Origin: Planctomycetia bacterium
GTDB taxonomy: Bacteria > Planctomycetota > Phycisphaerae > UBA1845 > Fen-1342
NCBI GenBank assembly: GCA_015709575.1
Contig: CP054190.1
Span: forward strand, 248,001-312,000
Length of the DNA: 64,000 nt
Direction: 5' to 3'
The notes under the pieces were generated by a model. It did not search any database. It was not told where the DNA came from and saw only the letters and a list, made by a program, of their open reading frames with translations. Shown here piece after piece: positions 17,727-26,150 of this stretch (positions are counted from its first letter, which is position 1; each line of letters opens with the position of its first letter). Position numbers and translations under genes: made by a program.

Positions 17727-18818
17727 ATGGAGTTTTCGACCCTCGCCGTGGCGGTGGCTTCCTCGACCTACCCGATCACAATTGGGCGCGGAGCGCGGCA
17801 CACACTTCGGGAGCGGCTCGCTTCCTTTGGCGCGGTTGGACGGATTTCCGTCATATCCGATTCGAACGTGGCCCCGTTGTGGGCGGACGCGATTCGAGAC
17901 GTTGTCGAAGTTGGGTTCGTGGAGGTCATCCCGGCGGGGGAGGAATCCAAGACGCTTCGCACGGCGGAGCGCCTCTATGACGCGTTCGGGCGCGAGGGCC
18001 TCGGGCGGGGCGACCTGATCCTGGCGCTGGGTGGCGGCGTGGTGGGCGACCTGGCGGGCTTCGTGGCGGCCACATGGCATCGCGGCCTGCGCTTTGTCCA
18101 GCTTCCGACGACGCTGGAAGCGGCGGTGGACGCGTCCGTCGGCGGCAAGACCGGCGTCAACCACGCCGCGGGAAAGAACCTGATCGGCGCATTTCACCAG
18201 CCCGCGGCCGTTGTGATCGACACCGAGTTCCTCGATACGCTTTCGGAGCGAGATTTTCGGGCCGGGTTGGCCGAGAGCGTCAAGCACGCGGCGATTCGTG
18301 ACGCGGAGTTCTTTGAGTGGCATGAGCAGCACGCCGCGGCGATCCTGGCGCGCGATCCGGACGCGCTCGAATCACTCATTCGGCGCAATTGCGAGATCAA
18401 GGCCGACGTTGTGGCGCAGGATGAGCGTGAAGCCGGGCTGCGGGCGATCCTGAACTATGGCCATACCGTCGGCCATGCAATCGAGCACGCGGCCGGCTAT
18501 GCCCTGCGTCACGGCGAGTGTGTGGCCATCGGCATGGTCGCCGAGAACCACGCCGCAACAGGGCTGGGGCTGATGAGCGTGGCCGAGGCGGCGCGGGTTT
18601 CGGCCCTGCTTGGGGCAATGGGTTTGCCGACGCGCGTGCCGCCGGGGGCGGGCGTGGAGGCGGATACGGTGGTTCGATTGTGTCGCGGCGACAAGAAGTC
18701 GCGGGGCGGGCAGGTGCGGGCGGCGCTGGTGGATCGGATCGGGCGGGCGCAGGAGGCGGTGGTGCTGAGCGAGGACGTGCTGCGGGCGGCGGCGCTCGCG
18801 GTGATCGGCGGGGAGTGA
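17727..18818 (+). CDS. aroB: 3-dehydroquinate synthase
   Basis: A 363-residue enzyme of the shikimate pathway, converting DAHP to 3-dehydroquinate with NAD and a metal ion. Family landmarks: IPAGEESKTLRTAERLYD, LALGGGVVGDLAGFVAATW (NAD site, 99-117), QLPTTLEAAVDASVGGKTG (126-143), NHAAGKNLIGAFHQP (145-159), then NYGHTVGHAIEHAAGY and RHGECVAIGM with the metal-binding His residues. The start ATG lies 247 bases from the divergent folC start. That gap holds an AT-rich patch with the small palindrome GTTTATTTTAAAC (about 17577-17589). No other shikimate gene is in the window. The M3 peptidase gene follows after 87 bases. Confidence 0.95.
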   Translation: MEFSTLAVAVASSTYPITIGRGARHTLRERLASFGAVGRISVISDSNVAPLWADAIRDVVEVGFVEVIPAGEESKTLRTAERLYDAFGREGLGRGDLILALGGGVVGDLAGFVAATWHRGLRFVQLPTTLEAAVDASVGGKTGVNHAAGKNLIGAFHQPAAVVIDTEFLDTLSERDFRAGLAESVKHAAIRDAEFFEWHEQHAAAILARDPDALESLIRRNCEIKADVVAQDEREAGLRAILNYGHTVGHAIEHAAGYALRHGECVAIGMVAENHAATGLGLMSVAEAARVSALLGAMGLPTRVPPGAGVEADTVVRLCRGDKKSRGGQVRAALVDRIGRAQEAVVLSEDVLRAAALAVIGGE

Positions 18819-18905
18819 TAGATTCTCTTGACGTGCGCCCGCGCCGACGGACGGCGCTGCGCGCGATGCACGCGACCGGCGAGTCGCAAGAAGGGATGAC
18901 AACGA

Positions 18906-20990
18906 ATGAGCGCGACGATCAGGCGGGTGATTCTGGCGACGTGGGTCGCGGCCGGCTGGACCCTGGCGACGGCACAGACGATCCCGGCCGATTCGCCGGC
19001 GCGGGCGGGGCTGGAGCGGGCGGCGGCGGCGATTCAGCGGATCGTCACGACGCCGGACGCGGGTCGGAACTTTGATAACACGCTCGGCGCGATCGATGAC
19101 CTGTTCGCGCAGCTCGAGGTGGACACCAACATGCTGCAGTTCATGCAGTACGTCTCCACCGACGCGGCCGAGCGCGAGCGCAGCCAGCTTGCCGAGAAGC
19201 ACATCCAGGAATGGCTGATCGAGGTGGCCAAGCGGGAGGATCTCTACCGCGCCGTGAGAGCCTATGCCGACACGAAGCCGACGCTCGAGGGCGAGCAGAA
19301 GAAGCTGCTGGAGAACACGCTGCGGGATTACCGCCGCGCGGGGATGGACCTGCCGCCGGAGAAGCGCGAGGAACTGACGCGGCTTCAGAAACAGGTGGTG
19401 GACCTGGCGCAGAGCTTCGAGAAGCGCATTCGCGAGGACGCGTCGTTCGTGCTGGCGACGGCAGACGAGCTGCGCGGGATGGACGAGTCGTACGTGCGCG
19501 GCCTGAAGCGCGGCAACAGCGACGAGTTGCCGGCGGCGATTCGCGCGAAGCTCGGGGCGGCGGACGCCGAGAAGTACGTCATCACGATGGACGGGCCGAC
19601 GTTCTTTCCGCTGATGGATTTCTGCGAGGATGAGGGGCTGCGGAAGCGGGCGTGGGTGGTTTACAAGCGCCGCGGCGGGCAGGAGAACGTCGCGACGCTG
19701 GAGCAGATCCTGAAGCTTCGGGCGCAGGCGTCAAAGCTGCTGGGCTATGCCTCGACGGCTGATTTCGAAACCGAGCCGCGGATGTCGAAGAACTCGGCTA
19801 ACGTGCGGGCGTTTTATGACAAGCTGCGTCCGATCGTGCGGAAGAAGGCTCGCGCCGACTTTGACCTGCTGCGCAGCGCGAAGATCGAGCACACCGGCGA
19901 CGCGGCGGCGAAGCTATACCCGTGGGACCAGGCCTTCTACAAGAACCGCGTGATGAAGGCCCGCTACGCGGTGGATGGCCAGCGCGTCCGCGAGTATTTC
20001 CCGCTGGACCGCGTGATCGAGGGGCTGTTCGCGACCACGCAGGCGCTCTACGGCCTCGAGTATCGCGAGGTGACGGCCGAGGCCGGGCAGAAGTACGGCT
20101 GGCCGCTGTGGCACGCGGACGTGCGGGTGTACGACGTATACGACCGCTCCGACGGGCGCTATCTTGGGGCGTTCTACATCGACCTGTTCCCGCGCGAGAA
20201 CAAGTACAACCACGCGGCACAGTGGGGAATCCGCCAGCACAAGGTGTACGGCGACGGCCGTCGCCAGACGCCCCTGGCGGCGCTGGTCTGCAACTTCACC
20301 AAGCCGCTGCCGGACAAGCCCTCGCTGATGACGCATGACGAGGTGGAGGTGTTTTTCCACGAGTTCGGCCACTGCCTGCACACGATCCTGAGCGACTGCC
20401 GTTACAACGCGCTCTCGGGTACGAACGTGGCGCGGGATTTCGTCGAAGCGCCGTCGCAGATGTTCGAGAACTGGGTCTGGAACGTGGACGTGCTCAACAC
20501 CTTCGCCGCGCACTATCGCACCGGTGAAAAATTCCCCGCAGCGCTGCTCGACGGCATGCTCAAGGCCAAGAACGTGGCTTCTGGGCTGGAGGCCGAGCGG
20601 CAGATTTTTTACGCGATGACAGACCTGGAGTTTCACTCGGCCCCCGACGGCATCGTGGACACCAACGCGGTGCAGGAGCGGCTGTTCGGCGAAACCGAGC
20701 TGTATGAGCCGGTGCGCGAGACGTGGTATCACGCTTCGTTCGGGCACCTGGTCGGCTACCAGGCCGGCTATTACGGCTACATGTGGTCGCAGGTCTACGG
20801 GCAGGACATGTTCAGCCGCTTCCGCGAACTGGGCATCAACAGCCCGGAGGCGGGGCGCTATTACCGGCAAAAGATCCTGGCCCGCGGCGGCAGCTTGGAT
20901 GAGCTGGATATGGTGCGCGAGTACCTGGGGCGCGAGCCGAAGATGGATGCGTTCCTTGCGCATCTGGGGCTGGAAGGCGGGCAGCAGTAG
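18906..20990 (+). CDS. M3-family oligoendopeptidase, probably exported
   Basis: A 694-residue thimet-oligopeptidase-like zinc metallopeptidase that degrades short peptides. The zinc motif is HEFGH (H485, E486, H489) in VEVFFHEFGHCLH, and the third ligand is E514 in FVEAPSQMFENWVW. The C-terminal blocks WYHASFGHLVGYQAGYYGY and LARGGSLDELDMVREYLGR are standard for M3. Unlike cytoplasmic PrlC/Dcp it begins with a hydrophobic signal-like segment ending LATAQTIPA (about residues 8-25), suggesting action in the periplasm or paryphoplasm. It follows aroB in the same direction but the 87-base gap and unrelated role suggest no functional link. Confidence 0.93.
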   Translation: MSATIRRVILATWVAAGWTLATAQTIPADSPARAGLERAAAAIQRIVTTPDAGRNFDNTLGAIDDLFAQLEVDTNMLQFMQYVSTDAAERERSQLAEKHIQEWLIEVAKREDLYRAVRAYADTKPTLEGEQKKLLENTLRDYRRAGMDLPPEKREELTRLQKQVVDLAQSFEKRIREDASFVLATADELRGMDESYVRGLKRGNSDELPAAIRAKLGAADAEKYVITMDGPTFFPLMDFCEDEGLRKRAWVVYKRRGGQENVATLEQILKLRAQASKLLGYASTADFETEPRMSKNSANVRAFYDKLRPIVRKKARADFDLLRSAKIEHTGDAAAKLYPWDQAFYKNRVMKARYAVDGQRVREYFPLDRVIEGLFATTQALYGLEYREVTAEAGQKYGWPLWHADVRVYDVYDRSDGRYLGAFYIDLFPRENKYNHAAQWGIRQHKVYGDGRRQTPLAALVCNFTKPLPDKPSLMTHDEVEVFFHEFGHCLHTILSDCRYNALSGTNVARDFVEAPSQMFENWVWNVDVLNTFAAHYRTGEKFPAALLDGMLKAKNVASGLEAERQIFYAMTDLEFHSAPDGIVDTNAVQERLFGETELYEPVRETWYHASFGHLVGYQAGYYGYMWSQVYGQDMFSRFRELGINSPEAGRYYRQKILARGGSLDELDMVREYLGREPKMDAFLAHLGLEGGQQ

Positions 20991-21136
20991 GTTCGACTGA
21001 GGCAATGGCCGGACAGCGAACGTGCCGACGCGAACGGCCGCTGGCGGTGCACCATGCACGGCACGCGCGAACCGTCATCGGCGGGGCACCGGCGCGAACT
21101 AAGCGGCGTTGGGTGGCATGCCTTCGCGGCTAGGTG

Positions 21137-21232
21137 GCATGCCTTCGAGGTACTCCGCGTAGGCATGCATGGCGCTGGGCGGTCGTGCCGCGCATCCACT
21201 GCATGCTCACGCTGAGTACAGCGAGAGCATGC
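21137..21232 (+). repeat. Twin-hairpin dispersed element, copy 1
   Basis: Two 32-nt imperfect hairpins separated by 32 nt. Hairpin 1 (21137-21168) has arms GCATGCCT/AGGCATGC, an inner CGAGG/CCGCG pairing with one mismatch, and loop TACT. Hairpin 2 (21201-21232) has arms GCATGCTC/GAGCATGC, inner CGCT/AGCG, loop GAGTAC. An extra half arm (GGTGGCATGCCTTCGCGG) lies just upstream, suggesting a partial duplication. Layout is BIME-like. Confidence 0.8.
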
Positions 21233-21273
21233 CACCAGCCGGGCAGGAAATGTGGGGGGCTGACCATCCAGAC

Positions 21274-21390
21274 GCTGAAGCGTCTGGCAACGATCGAGCG
21301 CCCTGCCGGGCGAAGCGCGAACACGAAGGGCGACGAAGAGAGCGTGGCGGGCGCTTCGACGAGCGAACGCGGATCGGGACGAAAAGCGGG
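21274..21390 (+). repeat. 117-nt dispersed repeat, copy 1
   Basis: Begins GCTGAAGCGTCTGGCAACGA and ends at AAAGCGGG. It matches 23837-23953 over its whole length with only scattered substitutions and no indel. A much diverged relative of its first 40 bases is seen at about 1310-1350. Confidence 0.8.
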
Positions 21391-21470
21391 TGGCAATCGC
21401 TCCAATGGGTGAGAACGGCCGATGGCGCGTGGCACAGCGCGCTCGCGCGGGCTGGCAGGTGCGGGCCGAG

Positions 21471-22631
21471 TTATCTGTGGCGGCGCAGCAGCCACGCGCC
21501 GCAGGCGCCCAGCAGGATCAGCGTGCCCGGCTCCGGCACAGGTTGCGTCCAGAGCAACGCCTGATTCTGGCCTGCGGTCGCGTTGTATCCAAATCCCGCC
21601 ACATAATAGGAAACGCCGTCGCTCCAGATGTCGGTTGCGCGGGAGGTCAGGAAGCCTGCCGGCAGCGCCGCGTGCAGGTCCTCCCAGGACGCGGCTGACC
21701 CGCTCCACGCCGATGCCCGTTCCAACCCGCCGAAGCTGGCGTAGCCGACCTGCTTGCCGGCCCGCACGCCGAAGGCGATCGACGTCGCCGCGCCTGCCGG
21801 GTGCAGATCCAACCAGGATGCGGCGGTGTTGTTCCAGAGCGCGGCATGCTCCGCGCCGGCGAACATGGCATAGCCGACCTGCCTGGCCGAGTGCACGGAG
21901 TAAGCGGTCGATTGGGAGGAACCGGCAGGGTTCAAATCCACCCAGGACGCGGCGGTGCCGGTCCACAGGCTGGCACGGTAGTTGCCGCCGACGTGCGCGA
22001 CGCCGACCTGCTGCCCGCCGTGCACGGAAAATCCTTCGGAGCCGATCGAGCCCACGGGGTCAAGATCAACGGCCGAGGCCGCAGATCCGGTCCACACCGT
22101 CGCGCGCGCGCCGCCACTGCCGATGACCCAGCCGATCTGGTGCACGCCGTCGGTACCGCGTGCCTCCGACTCCGTCATCCCGGCCGGATGCAGGTCCACA
22201 AAGGAGGCGGCGGAGCCGCTCCAAAGGCTGGCGTGGTAGAACCCGCCAAAGCTGGATCGGCCCACCTGTTGTCCGCCGAAGGCGTCCCAAGCCGAAGAGC
22301 CGTCGGAACCGGCGGGGTGCATGTTGACCCACGAGCCGGCCGTGTTGCTCCAGAGGCTGGCCTGCCAGGTGCCGCCGGTGAAAGCCCAGCCGACCTGCTG
22401 GCCGGGGCCGTTTCCAAAGGCCATGCTGTGGCTGGGGCCCGCGGGGTGCAGGTTGGTCACCGTCCACGTGGCGCGGGCGGTCGGCGCCGCCAGGGCCAAC
22501 AGCCCCAGGGCGGCCGCGCCGAAAGCCCCAGGGCGGAGCGGTCGGCCCACCGACCGGCGGGCCGTGTGTTCAGGTGCGACATGAGAGCAAGCGACGGTCG
22601 TAGCGCCACTGGGCATGGGTCGAATTGGCAC
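21471..22631 (-). CDS. PEP-CTERM protein with HAF-type repeats
   Basis: A 386-residue exported protein. The chosen GTG start at 22631 has AGGAGG six bases upstream, while the ATG at 22616 has none in range. A hydrophobic segment (GAAALGLLALAAPTARA) follows about 40 residues in. The mature part is about seven repeats of roughly 40 residues with the pattern QVGxAxxGGxxxASLW...SWVDLHPAG, resembling HAF repeats of surface proteins. It ends with a PEP-CTERM sorting signal: VPEPGTLILLGACGAWLL then RRHR. Such proteins are thought to be processed by an exosortase, not seen in this window. Likely an outer-surface structural or adhesive protein; exact role unknown. Confidence 0.85.
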   Translation of the reverse strand: MPIRPMPSGATTVACSHVAPEHTARRSVGRPLRPGAFGAAALGLLALAAPTARATWTVTNLHPAGPSHSMAFGNGPGQQVGWAFTGGTWQASLWSNTAGSWVNMHPAGSDGSSAWDAFGGQQVGRSSFGGFYHASLWSGSAASFVDLHPAGMTESEARGTDGVHQIGWVIGSGGARATVWTGSAASAVDLDPVGSIGSEGFSVHGGQQVGVAHVGGNYRASLWTGTAASWVDLNPAGSSQSTAYSVHSARQVGYAMFAGAEHAALWNNTAASWLDLHPAGAATSIAFGVRAGKQVGYASFGGLERASAWSGSAASWEDLHAALPAGFLTSRATDIWSDGVSYYVAGFGYNATAGQNQALLWTQPVPEPGTLILLGACGAWLLRRHR

Positions 22632-22819
22632 GGATCTCCTCCTCAGACGGACGAAGCTCGCCGGGGTTGGCTGCGAAGCGAGGTGCCGCGGCAAAAGAAG
22701 TGTGAGGCTGCCGCAGCCGCTCCGCCGGTCTCTTTCCGCCCGGCTCATTGTCCTGCGACGCGGATTCGAAAGTCAACAAAAACCGCGGGTCGGCACCGAA
22801 CCCGGTGCGCCGCCGATGG

Positions 22820-23509
22820 TTATCGCCTGCACCACGATGGGCGGCGCGAGCGGACGACCAGCGCCGTCGCGGCCAGCAGACCGGCGGCAGTGGACGGTTC
22901 GGGAACAGGAATCGGCGATTGCCGCAACGTGAAGGTCCCCAGGCCGTCCGGAACATCGATGTGAAACAGGATGCCGCTGGCGTATTCTAACGTCGGCATC
23001 ATGCCGGTCGCGATCAGGTCCAGCTCCGAAGGCGGCAGGCCGGTGAAGAACATGCTGAAGGTGTTCGGGGAGTTGAAGTCCGGTGCGTCGAAGTCCAGCC
23101 CGCTGCCGAGCGTCGCCTTGACGAAGCTGCTTCCGATGCCGAACCCGAGCTCGAGGTGATAGCCGCTCCAGGCCAGCCCGGTGCCGTTGAAGACGCCTTC
23201 CTCAATGCGGTATTCGGTAACGCCGCCGGTGTCGGCCACAGTGAACTCGATGTCCACCGGGCCGATGCCGACGTAGTTTTTCTGAAGCACGTACACGACG
23301 TTGGGCGACACGCCGACGTTGTCGTCGTTGTTCGGGGCAGAGGGGGCCACGATAAACTCACCGGCGACAGATGCGACCCCGGAGTGCCACGTCAGCCCGG
23401 TGATCTCGCCCGCTTGCGCATGGGGCGCGACGAGGATCAGCAGAAGGGACGCGCGCAGCGCGTGCCTGTGAATCCGCCGAGTGGCGGTTTGGATCGCCCT
23501 CATATTCAT
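22820..23509 (-). CDS. PEP-CTERM surface protein
   Basis: A 229-residue exported protein with signal peptide (ALRASLLLILVAPHAQAGE, cleavage after AQA), a beta-rich mature part (for example PNVVYVLQKNYVGIGPVDIEF, with FTVADTGGVTEYRIEEG) and a C-terminal sorting signal VPEPSTAAGLLAATALVV followed by RSRR. Starts possible at 23509 or 23503; AGGAGGAAC precedes the former. The mature domain is not recognised. It lies upstream of the HAF-repeat gene on the same strand (188-base gap), so the two may form a surface-protein pair. Both are enclosed by the repeat islands at 21.1-21.4 and 23.8-24.1 kb. Confidence 0.85.
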   Translation of the reverse strand: MNMRAIQTATRRIHRHALRASLLLILVAPHAQAGEITGLTWHSGVASVAGEFIVAPSAPNNDDNVGVSPNVVYVLQKNYVGIGPVDIEFTVADTGGVTEYRIEEGVFNGTGLAWSGYHLELGFGIGSSFVKATLGSGLDFDAPDFNSPNTFSMFFTGLPPSELDLIATGMMPTLEYASGILFHIDVPDGLGTFTLRQSPIPVPEPSTAAGLLAATALVVRSRRPSWCRR

Positions 23510-23805
23510 GTTCCTCCTCCTGCCCGATTGAAGTGACGTGCGGGCGGCCCTGTGCCGCGGTCGACGCGCACCGGACCGGGTCTCCGCTCAGAATCAACCC
23601 AGATGATACCGCGTCGCGCACCCCGCCCGCATCAAATTCGCGGTTTCGGCCGATGAAAATGGCGCACTCCGAGTGTGACGCCGTGAGATAGCGCCGTGGG
23701 CGATCCTGCCTGCGCGATGGTCAGTTTCTGCGGTGCGATCGTCGATTTTGCGTGCGCGACGGTGCGTTCCTGCGGCGCGGGGCTATTCGCCCGGAGGGCG
23801 CACGG

Positions 23806-23834
23806 TTGTAGCCAGTGACTTCAGTCACGGGTGG
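23806..23834 (+). repeat. Small TTGTAGCC...CACGGGTGG repeat with palindrome
   Basis: Contains GTGACT-TC-AGTCAC (23815-23828) flanked by TTGTAGCCA and CGGGTGG. The flanks match the CCACGGGT hairpin family at 30.7-31.0 kb. Confidence 0.5.
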
Positions 23835-23836
23835 CG

Positions 23837-23953
23837 GCTGAAGCGTCTGGCAACGATCGAGCGCCCTGCCGGGCAAAGAGCGAATGCGAAGGGCGACGAA
23901 GAGAGCGTGGCGGGCGCTTCGACGAGCGAACGCGGATCGCAGCGAAGAGCGGG
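23837..23953 (+). repeat. 117-nt dispersed repeat, copy 2
   Basis: Same length and orientation as 21274-21390, differing at only a few positions. Together the two copies bracket both PEP-CTERM genes as direct repeats. Confidence 0.8.
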
Positions 23954-23997
23954 CGGCTGGGTGGCATGCAACGCCGCGAACCAAGCGGCGTTGGGTG

Positions 23998-24093
23998 GCA
24001 TGCCTTCGCGGTACTCCGCGTAGGCATGCAAGGCGCCGGGCGGCCATGCCGTGCTTCCGCTGCATGCTCACGCTGAGTACAGCGAGAGCATGC
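23998..24093 (+). repeat. Twin-hairpin dispersed element, copy 2
   Basis: Hairpin 1 at 23998-24029 (arms GCATGCCT/AGGCATGC, inner CGCGG/CCGCG, T-T mismatch between), a 32-nt spacer and hairpin 2 at 24062-24093, identical to that of copy 1. Same orientation as copy 1. Confidence 0.85.
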
Positions 24094-24105
24094 CACCAGT
24101 CCGCT

Positions 24106-24262
24106 CGTACAAGATTCCCATCTCGCACGAGCTGGAGCGGGATTCCTATCCCGCACAGGAGGGAAAGGATTCCCGCAAACGGGGTGCGAGAAAGAATTCT
24201 CGCACCAGCGAAGAAAGGACTCTCACACCGGCGAATTCTCACACCAGCGACGGGTTCCGATG
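24106..24262 (+). repeat. Degenerate direct-repeat tract
   Basis: About 150 bases of related words: GATTCCCATCTCGCACGAGC, GGATTCCTATCCCGCACAGG, GGATTCCCGCA, GAATTCTCGCACCAGCGA, GACTCTCACACCGGCGA, GAATTCTCACACCAGCGA. The units vary in length and spacing, so it is a decayed minisatellite, not a CRISPR array. Confidence 0.55.
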
Positions 24263-24354
24263 AAAAGCGGGGTATCGCGGCGGCTCGTGGAGCCGCGTCG
24301 CATGCTGACGATGGATAGCGCGAGAGCAGGCGGACAGATCCGGACGCGCGATTG

Positions 24355-25419
24355 CTACTCGGCGACGATGTTTTCACCAGCGCGGGTGGTGTACTCGCCA
24401 CGCGCGTCGGGGTGCAGATCCGCCGCGTCGACCAGTCGCGAGCCCTTGGGGCTGGAGAAGACCAGCCGGCGCGACTGCTTCTCGGTCAGGAAGTCGGCGT
24501 GCCCGTCGAAGAACAGGGCCATCGCGCCGCGGTTAAGGCCGGCAGCATGGCGATAGCTCCATGCCGGCGCCTCGGGCACGTAGGAACCGTCGGAGCGGCG
24601 GTCGGCGTACTCGATGGAGTTGATGTAAACCGGGCCGCTGGCGGCGTAGCTTCCGGAGCCGAGCGTTGTGCCGAGATCGGGGTTGTAGGTGATTTCCTTG
24701 GTCTGCGAATCGACGTAGCGGATGCCGTCCATTACGAAGATCTTGCGCGCGTTCGAGCCGACTTTCGACAGGGTCGGCAGGTAGTCATCCGGCGCTTCGG
24801 TCTCCCAACCCGGGCTGGAGGCCGTGCCGGCGTAGACCATGTACGGGATCGGCGTCGTACCGACGTATCCGGCGACGCGGCCCTGGTACTTGCGACCGGC
24901 CAGCATCATCTTCCACATGGTGAGATAGCTCTGGGCGACCTGCACGCGGGTGCGGTTCAACTCGTCGGCGGAGAGTCCGAAGGCGCCCGGACGGGCGGCC
25001 GAGTTCCAGGGCGTCGTGACCTTGTCGTTCTCGACGCAGCGGAACACGCCCAGGCGCGTCTCGTACATGCGTACCTGGCGGTGCCACGGACGGTTGCTGT
25101 AGTTCATGTAGCGGAAAAGCGGGCTGGCCCAGTCGAAGGCGACGGTGGCGTCCGGTTTGTCATTGTACCACTGCGTCTCGTTGGTGATCATCGCGCCCAG
25201 CCCGGAGCCGAAGGGCACACCGCTGGTCCACTCGTTGTTCTCGGTGGCGTACATGTAGTTCGCCTGGCCGATGGACTTGAGATTTGCGCCGCAGGAAACC
25301 TTGCGGGCCTGCTTGCGGGCGCTATTGAGGCCCGGCAGCAGGATCGAAATCAGAATGGCGATGATGGCGACGACGACGAGCAATTCGATGAGCGTAAACG
25401 CCGTGTGCTTACGGGTCAT
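24355..25419 (-). CDS. Type II secretion pseudopilin-like protein (prepilin-type N-terminus)
   Basis: A 354-residue protein of the class abundant in planctomycetes. The N-terminus carries a prepilin peptidase site and hydrophobic helix ([20 protein letters not shown], residues 8-27; expected cleavage before F with methylation). The long C-terminal domain contains a late [14 protein letters not shown] block, a variant of the H-x9-DG motif of this family with a longer gap after the His in [11 protein letters not shown]. The ATG at 25419 is preferred (GAGGATCC upstream) to 25440. Such proteins are exported and may form pilus-like fibres or be type II secretion substrates. A zinc-ribbon membrane protein lies 42 bases upstream, likely in the same operon. 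Confidence 0.9.
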   Translation of the reverse strand: MTRKHTAFTLIELLVVVAIIAILISILLPGLNSARKQARKVSCGANLKSIGQANYMYATENNEWTSGVPFGSGLGAMITNETQWYNDKPDATVAFDWASPLFRYMNYSNRPWHRQVRMYETRLGVFRCVENDKVTTPWNSAARPGAFGLSADELNRTRVQVAQSYLTMWKMMLAGRKYQGRVAGYVGTTPIPYMVYAGTASSPGWETEAPDDYLPTLSKVGSNARKIFVMDGIRYVDSQTKEITYNPDLGTTLGSGSYAASGPVYINSIEYADRRSDGSYVPEAPAWSYRHAAGLNRGAMALFFDGHADFLTEKQSRRLVFSSPKGSRLVDAADLHPDARGEYTTRAGENIVAE

Positions 25420-25461
25420 GTCGAGGATCCTCGCATTCATCGATCGCGCCGCGGCGGGCGT

Positions 25462-25809
25462 TCAGCCGCCCTGGCGGATCGGCGTGCCGCACTTGTCACA
25501 TTTTGTCTGAGCCGGCAGCTTGTCCTTGCCGTCGATGTACGCCCGCAGACGCTCGTTGGCGATCTGCAGATGTCCGCATTTCGAGCACTTCTGAACCGGC
25601 AGAATCGAACTCCGTCCGCACTTCGGGCACTTGGCCGGAAACGGCTCACCCAGCCGCACTTCCGCGTTGCCGGTCCAGTCACAATCATCGTACCCGCAGG
25701 CGGACTGATGCGTCGCCGCGAATCCACCGCCGCCGAAGTACTGGTAGCCGTAATAGCCTCCAACGGCCAGCACCGCGACGACAGCGCCGATAACCAGCGA
25801 CTTGTTCAT
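25462..25809 (-). CDS. Membrane-anchored multi-zinc-ribbon protein
   Basis: A 115-residue protein with one N-terminal helix (LVIGAVVAVLAVGGYYGYQYFGG) and then four cysteine pairs: ACGYDDC, KCPKCG, KCSKCG and KCDKCG. Pairs two to four look like rubredoxin-knuckle zinc ribbons; together they could bind two zinc ions. No known family is recognised. It precedes the pseudopilin gene by 42 bases on the same strand and is probably co-expressed, so a chaperone or assembly role for pseudopilin export is possible but unproven. Relatives with the same layout often accompany pseudopilins in planctomycetes, in my recollection; this was not checked. Confidence 0.75.
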   Translation of the reverse strand: MNKSLVIGAVVAVLAVGGYYGYQYFGGGGFAATHQSACGYDDCDWTGNAEVRLGEPFPAKCPKCGRSSILPVQKCSKCGHLQIANERLRAYIDGKDKLPAQTKCDKCGTPIRQGG

Positions 25810-26150
25810 CGGGCCTGCACGCTCCGCGAGAGGACGCGCCCCGACGCATGTCGGCGGCGGGACGATTGTAGCTAGGACCGCCCGGATTCCGCCATAGCGA
25901 CGCCCGCCGCCCGGGTCGGGACGGTATCCGACGGGTGCGACCGAAACGTCAGGTGATTGTTAAGCTACTGTAAGCGCTTGTTTTGATCGAAGCGCATGGC
26001 GTGCTGGGATCCCGGACGGGCTGATCCGCGGCGGCGCGTTGCATCAGCGGGCGGTGCCGGGCGGCCTAGTCTGGTAAGGCGCGGCGTGCGTGCGGCGTGA
26101 GAGCGTGACCGGCGGTCACATCTGGCTGACGGGTCAGACCTCGGCTCTGC
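25810..26150. other. Intergenic region with hairpins
   Basis: 341 bases between two minus-strand genes. It contains hairpin GCGCTT-N10-AAGCGC (25974-25995) and the stem-loops listed separately just after the sigma gene. No coding sequence seen. Confidence 0.5.
26105..26137 (-). terminator. Tandem stem-loops after the sigma factor gene
   Basis: GTGACC-GGC-GGTCAC (26105-26119) and CTGAC-GG-GTCAG (26126-26137), 14 to 46 bases past the stop codon. No T-run follows, so if they terminate transcription they do so without the classical signal. Confidence 0.3.

Larger units (their letters stand above)
20991..21470. other. Repeat-filled intergenic island
   Basis: 480 bases between two convergent genes, with no believable coding sequence. 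It holds a full twin-hairpin element (21137-21232), a partial extra arm of it (21113-21130) and a 117-nt repeat copy (21274-21390). Short open frames here are translations of repeats. Confidence 0.75.
23510..24354. other. Large noncoding repeat island
   Basis: 845 bases between the PEP-CTERM gene start and the pseudopilin stop, with no supported gene. From left to right: a GTGACTTCAGTCAC palindrome, the second 117-nt repeat copy, the second twin-hairpin element, and a degenerate direct-repeat tract rich in ATTCYC and CGCACC words. Confidence 0.75.

Noticed and set aside
24106..24262. CRISPR-like short repeats
   Set aside because: Units vary in length and sequence and there are no regular unique spacers; no cas gene is in the window.
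23721..24401. Open frames with MACLRGTPRRHA- or ACHPT-like peptides in the repeat islands
   Set aside because: They are translations of the twin-hairpin and 117-nt repeats, not genes.
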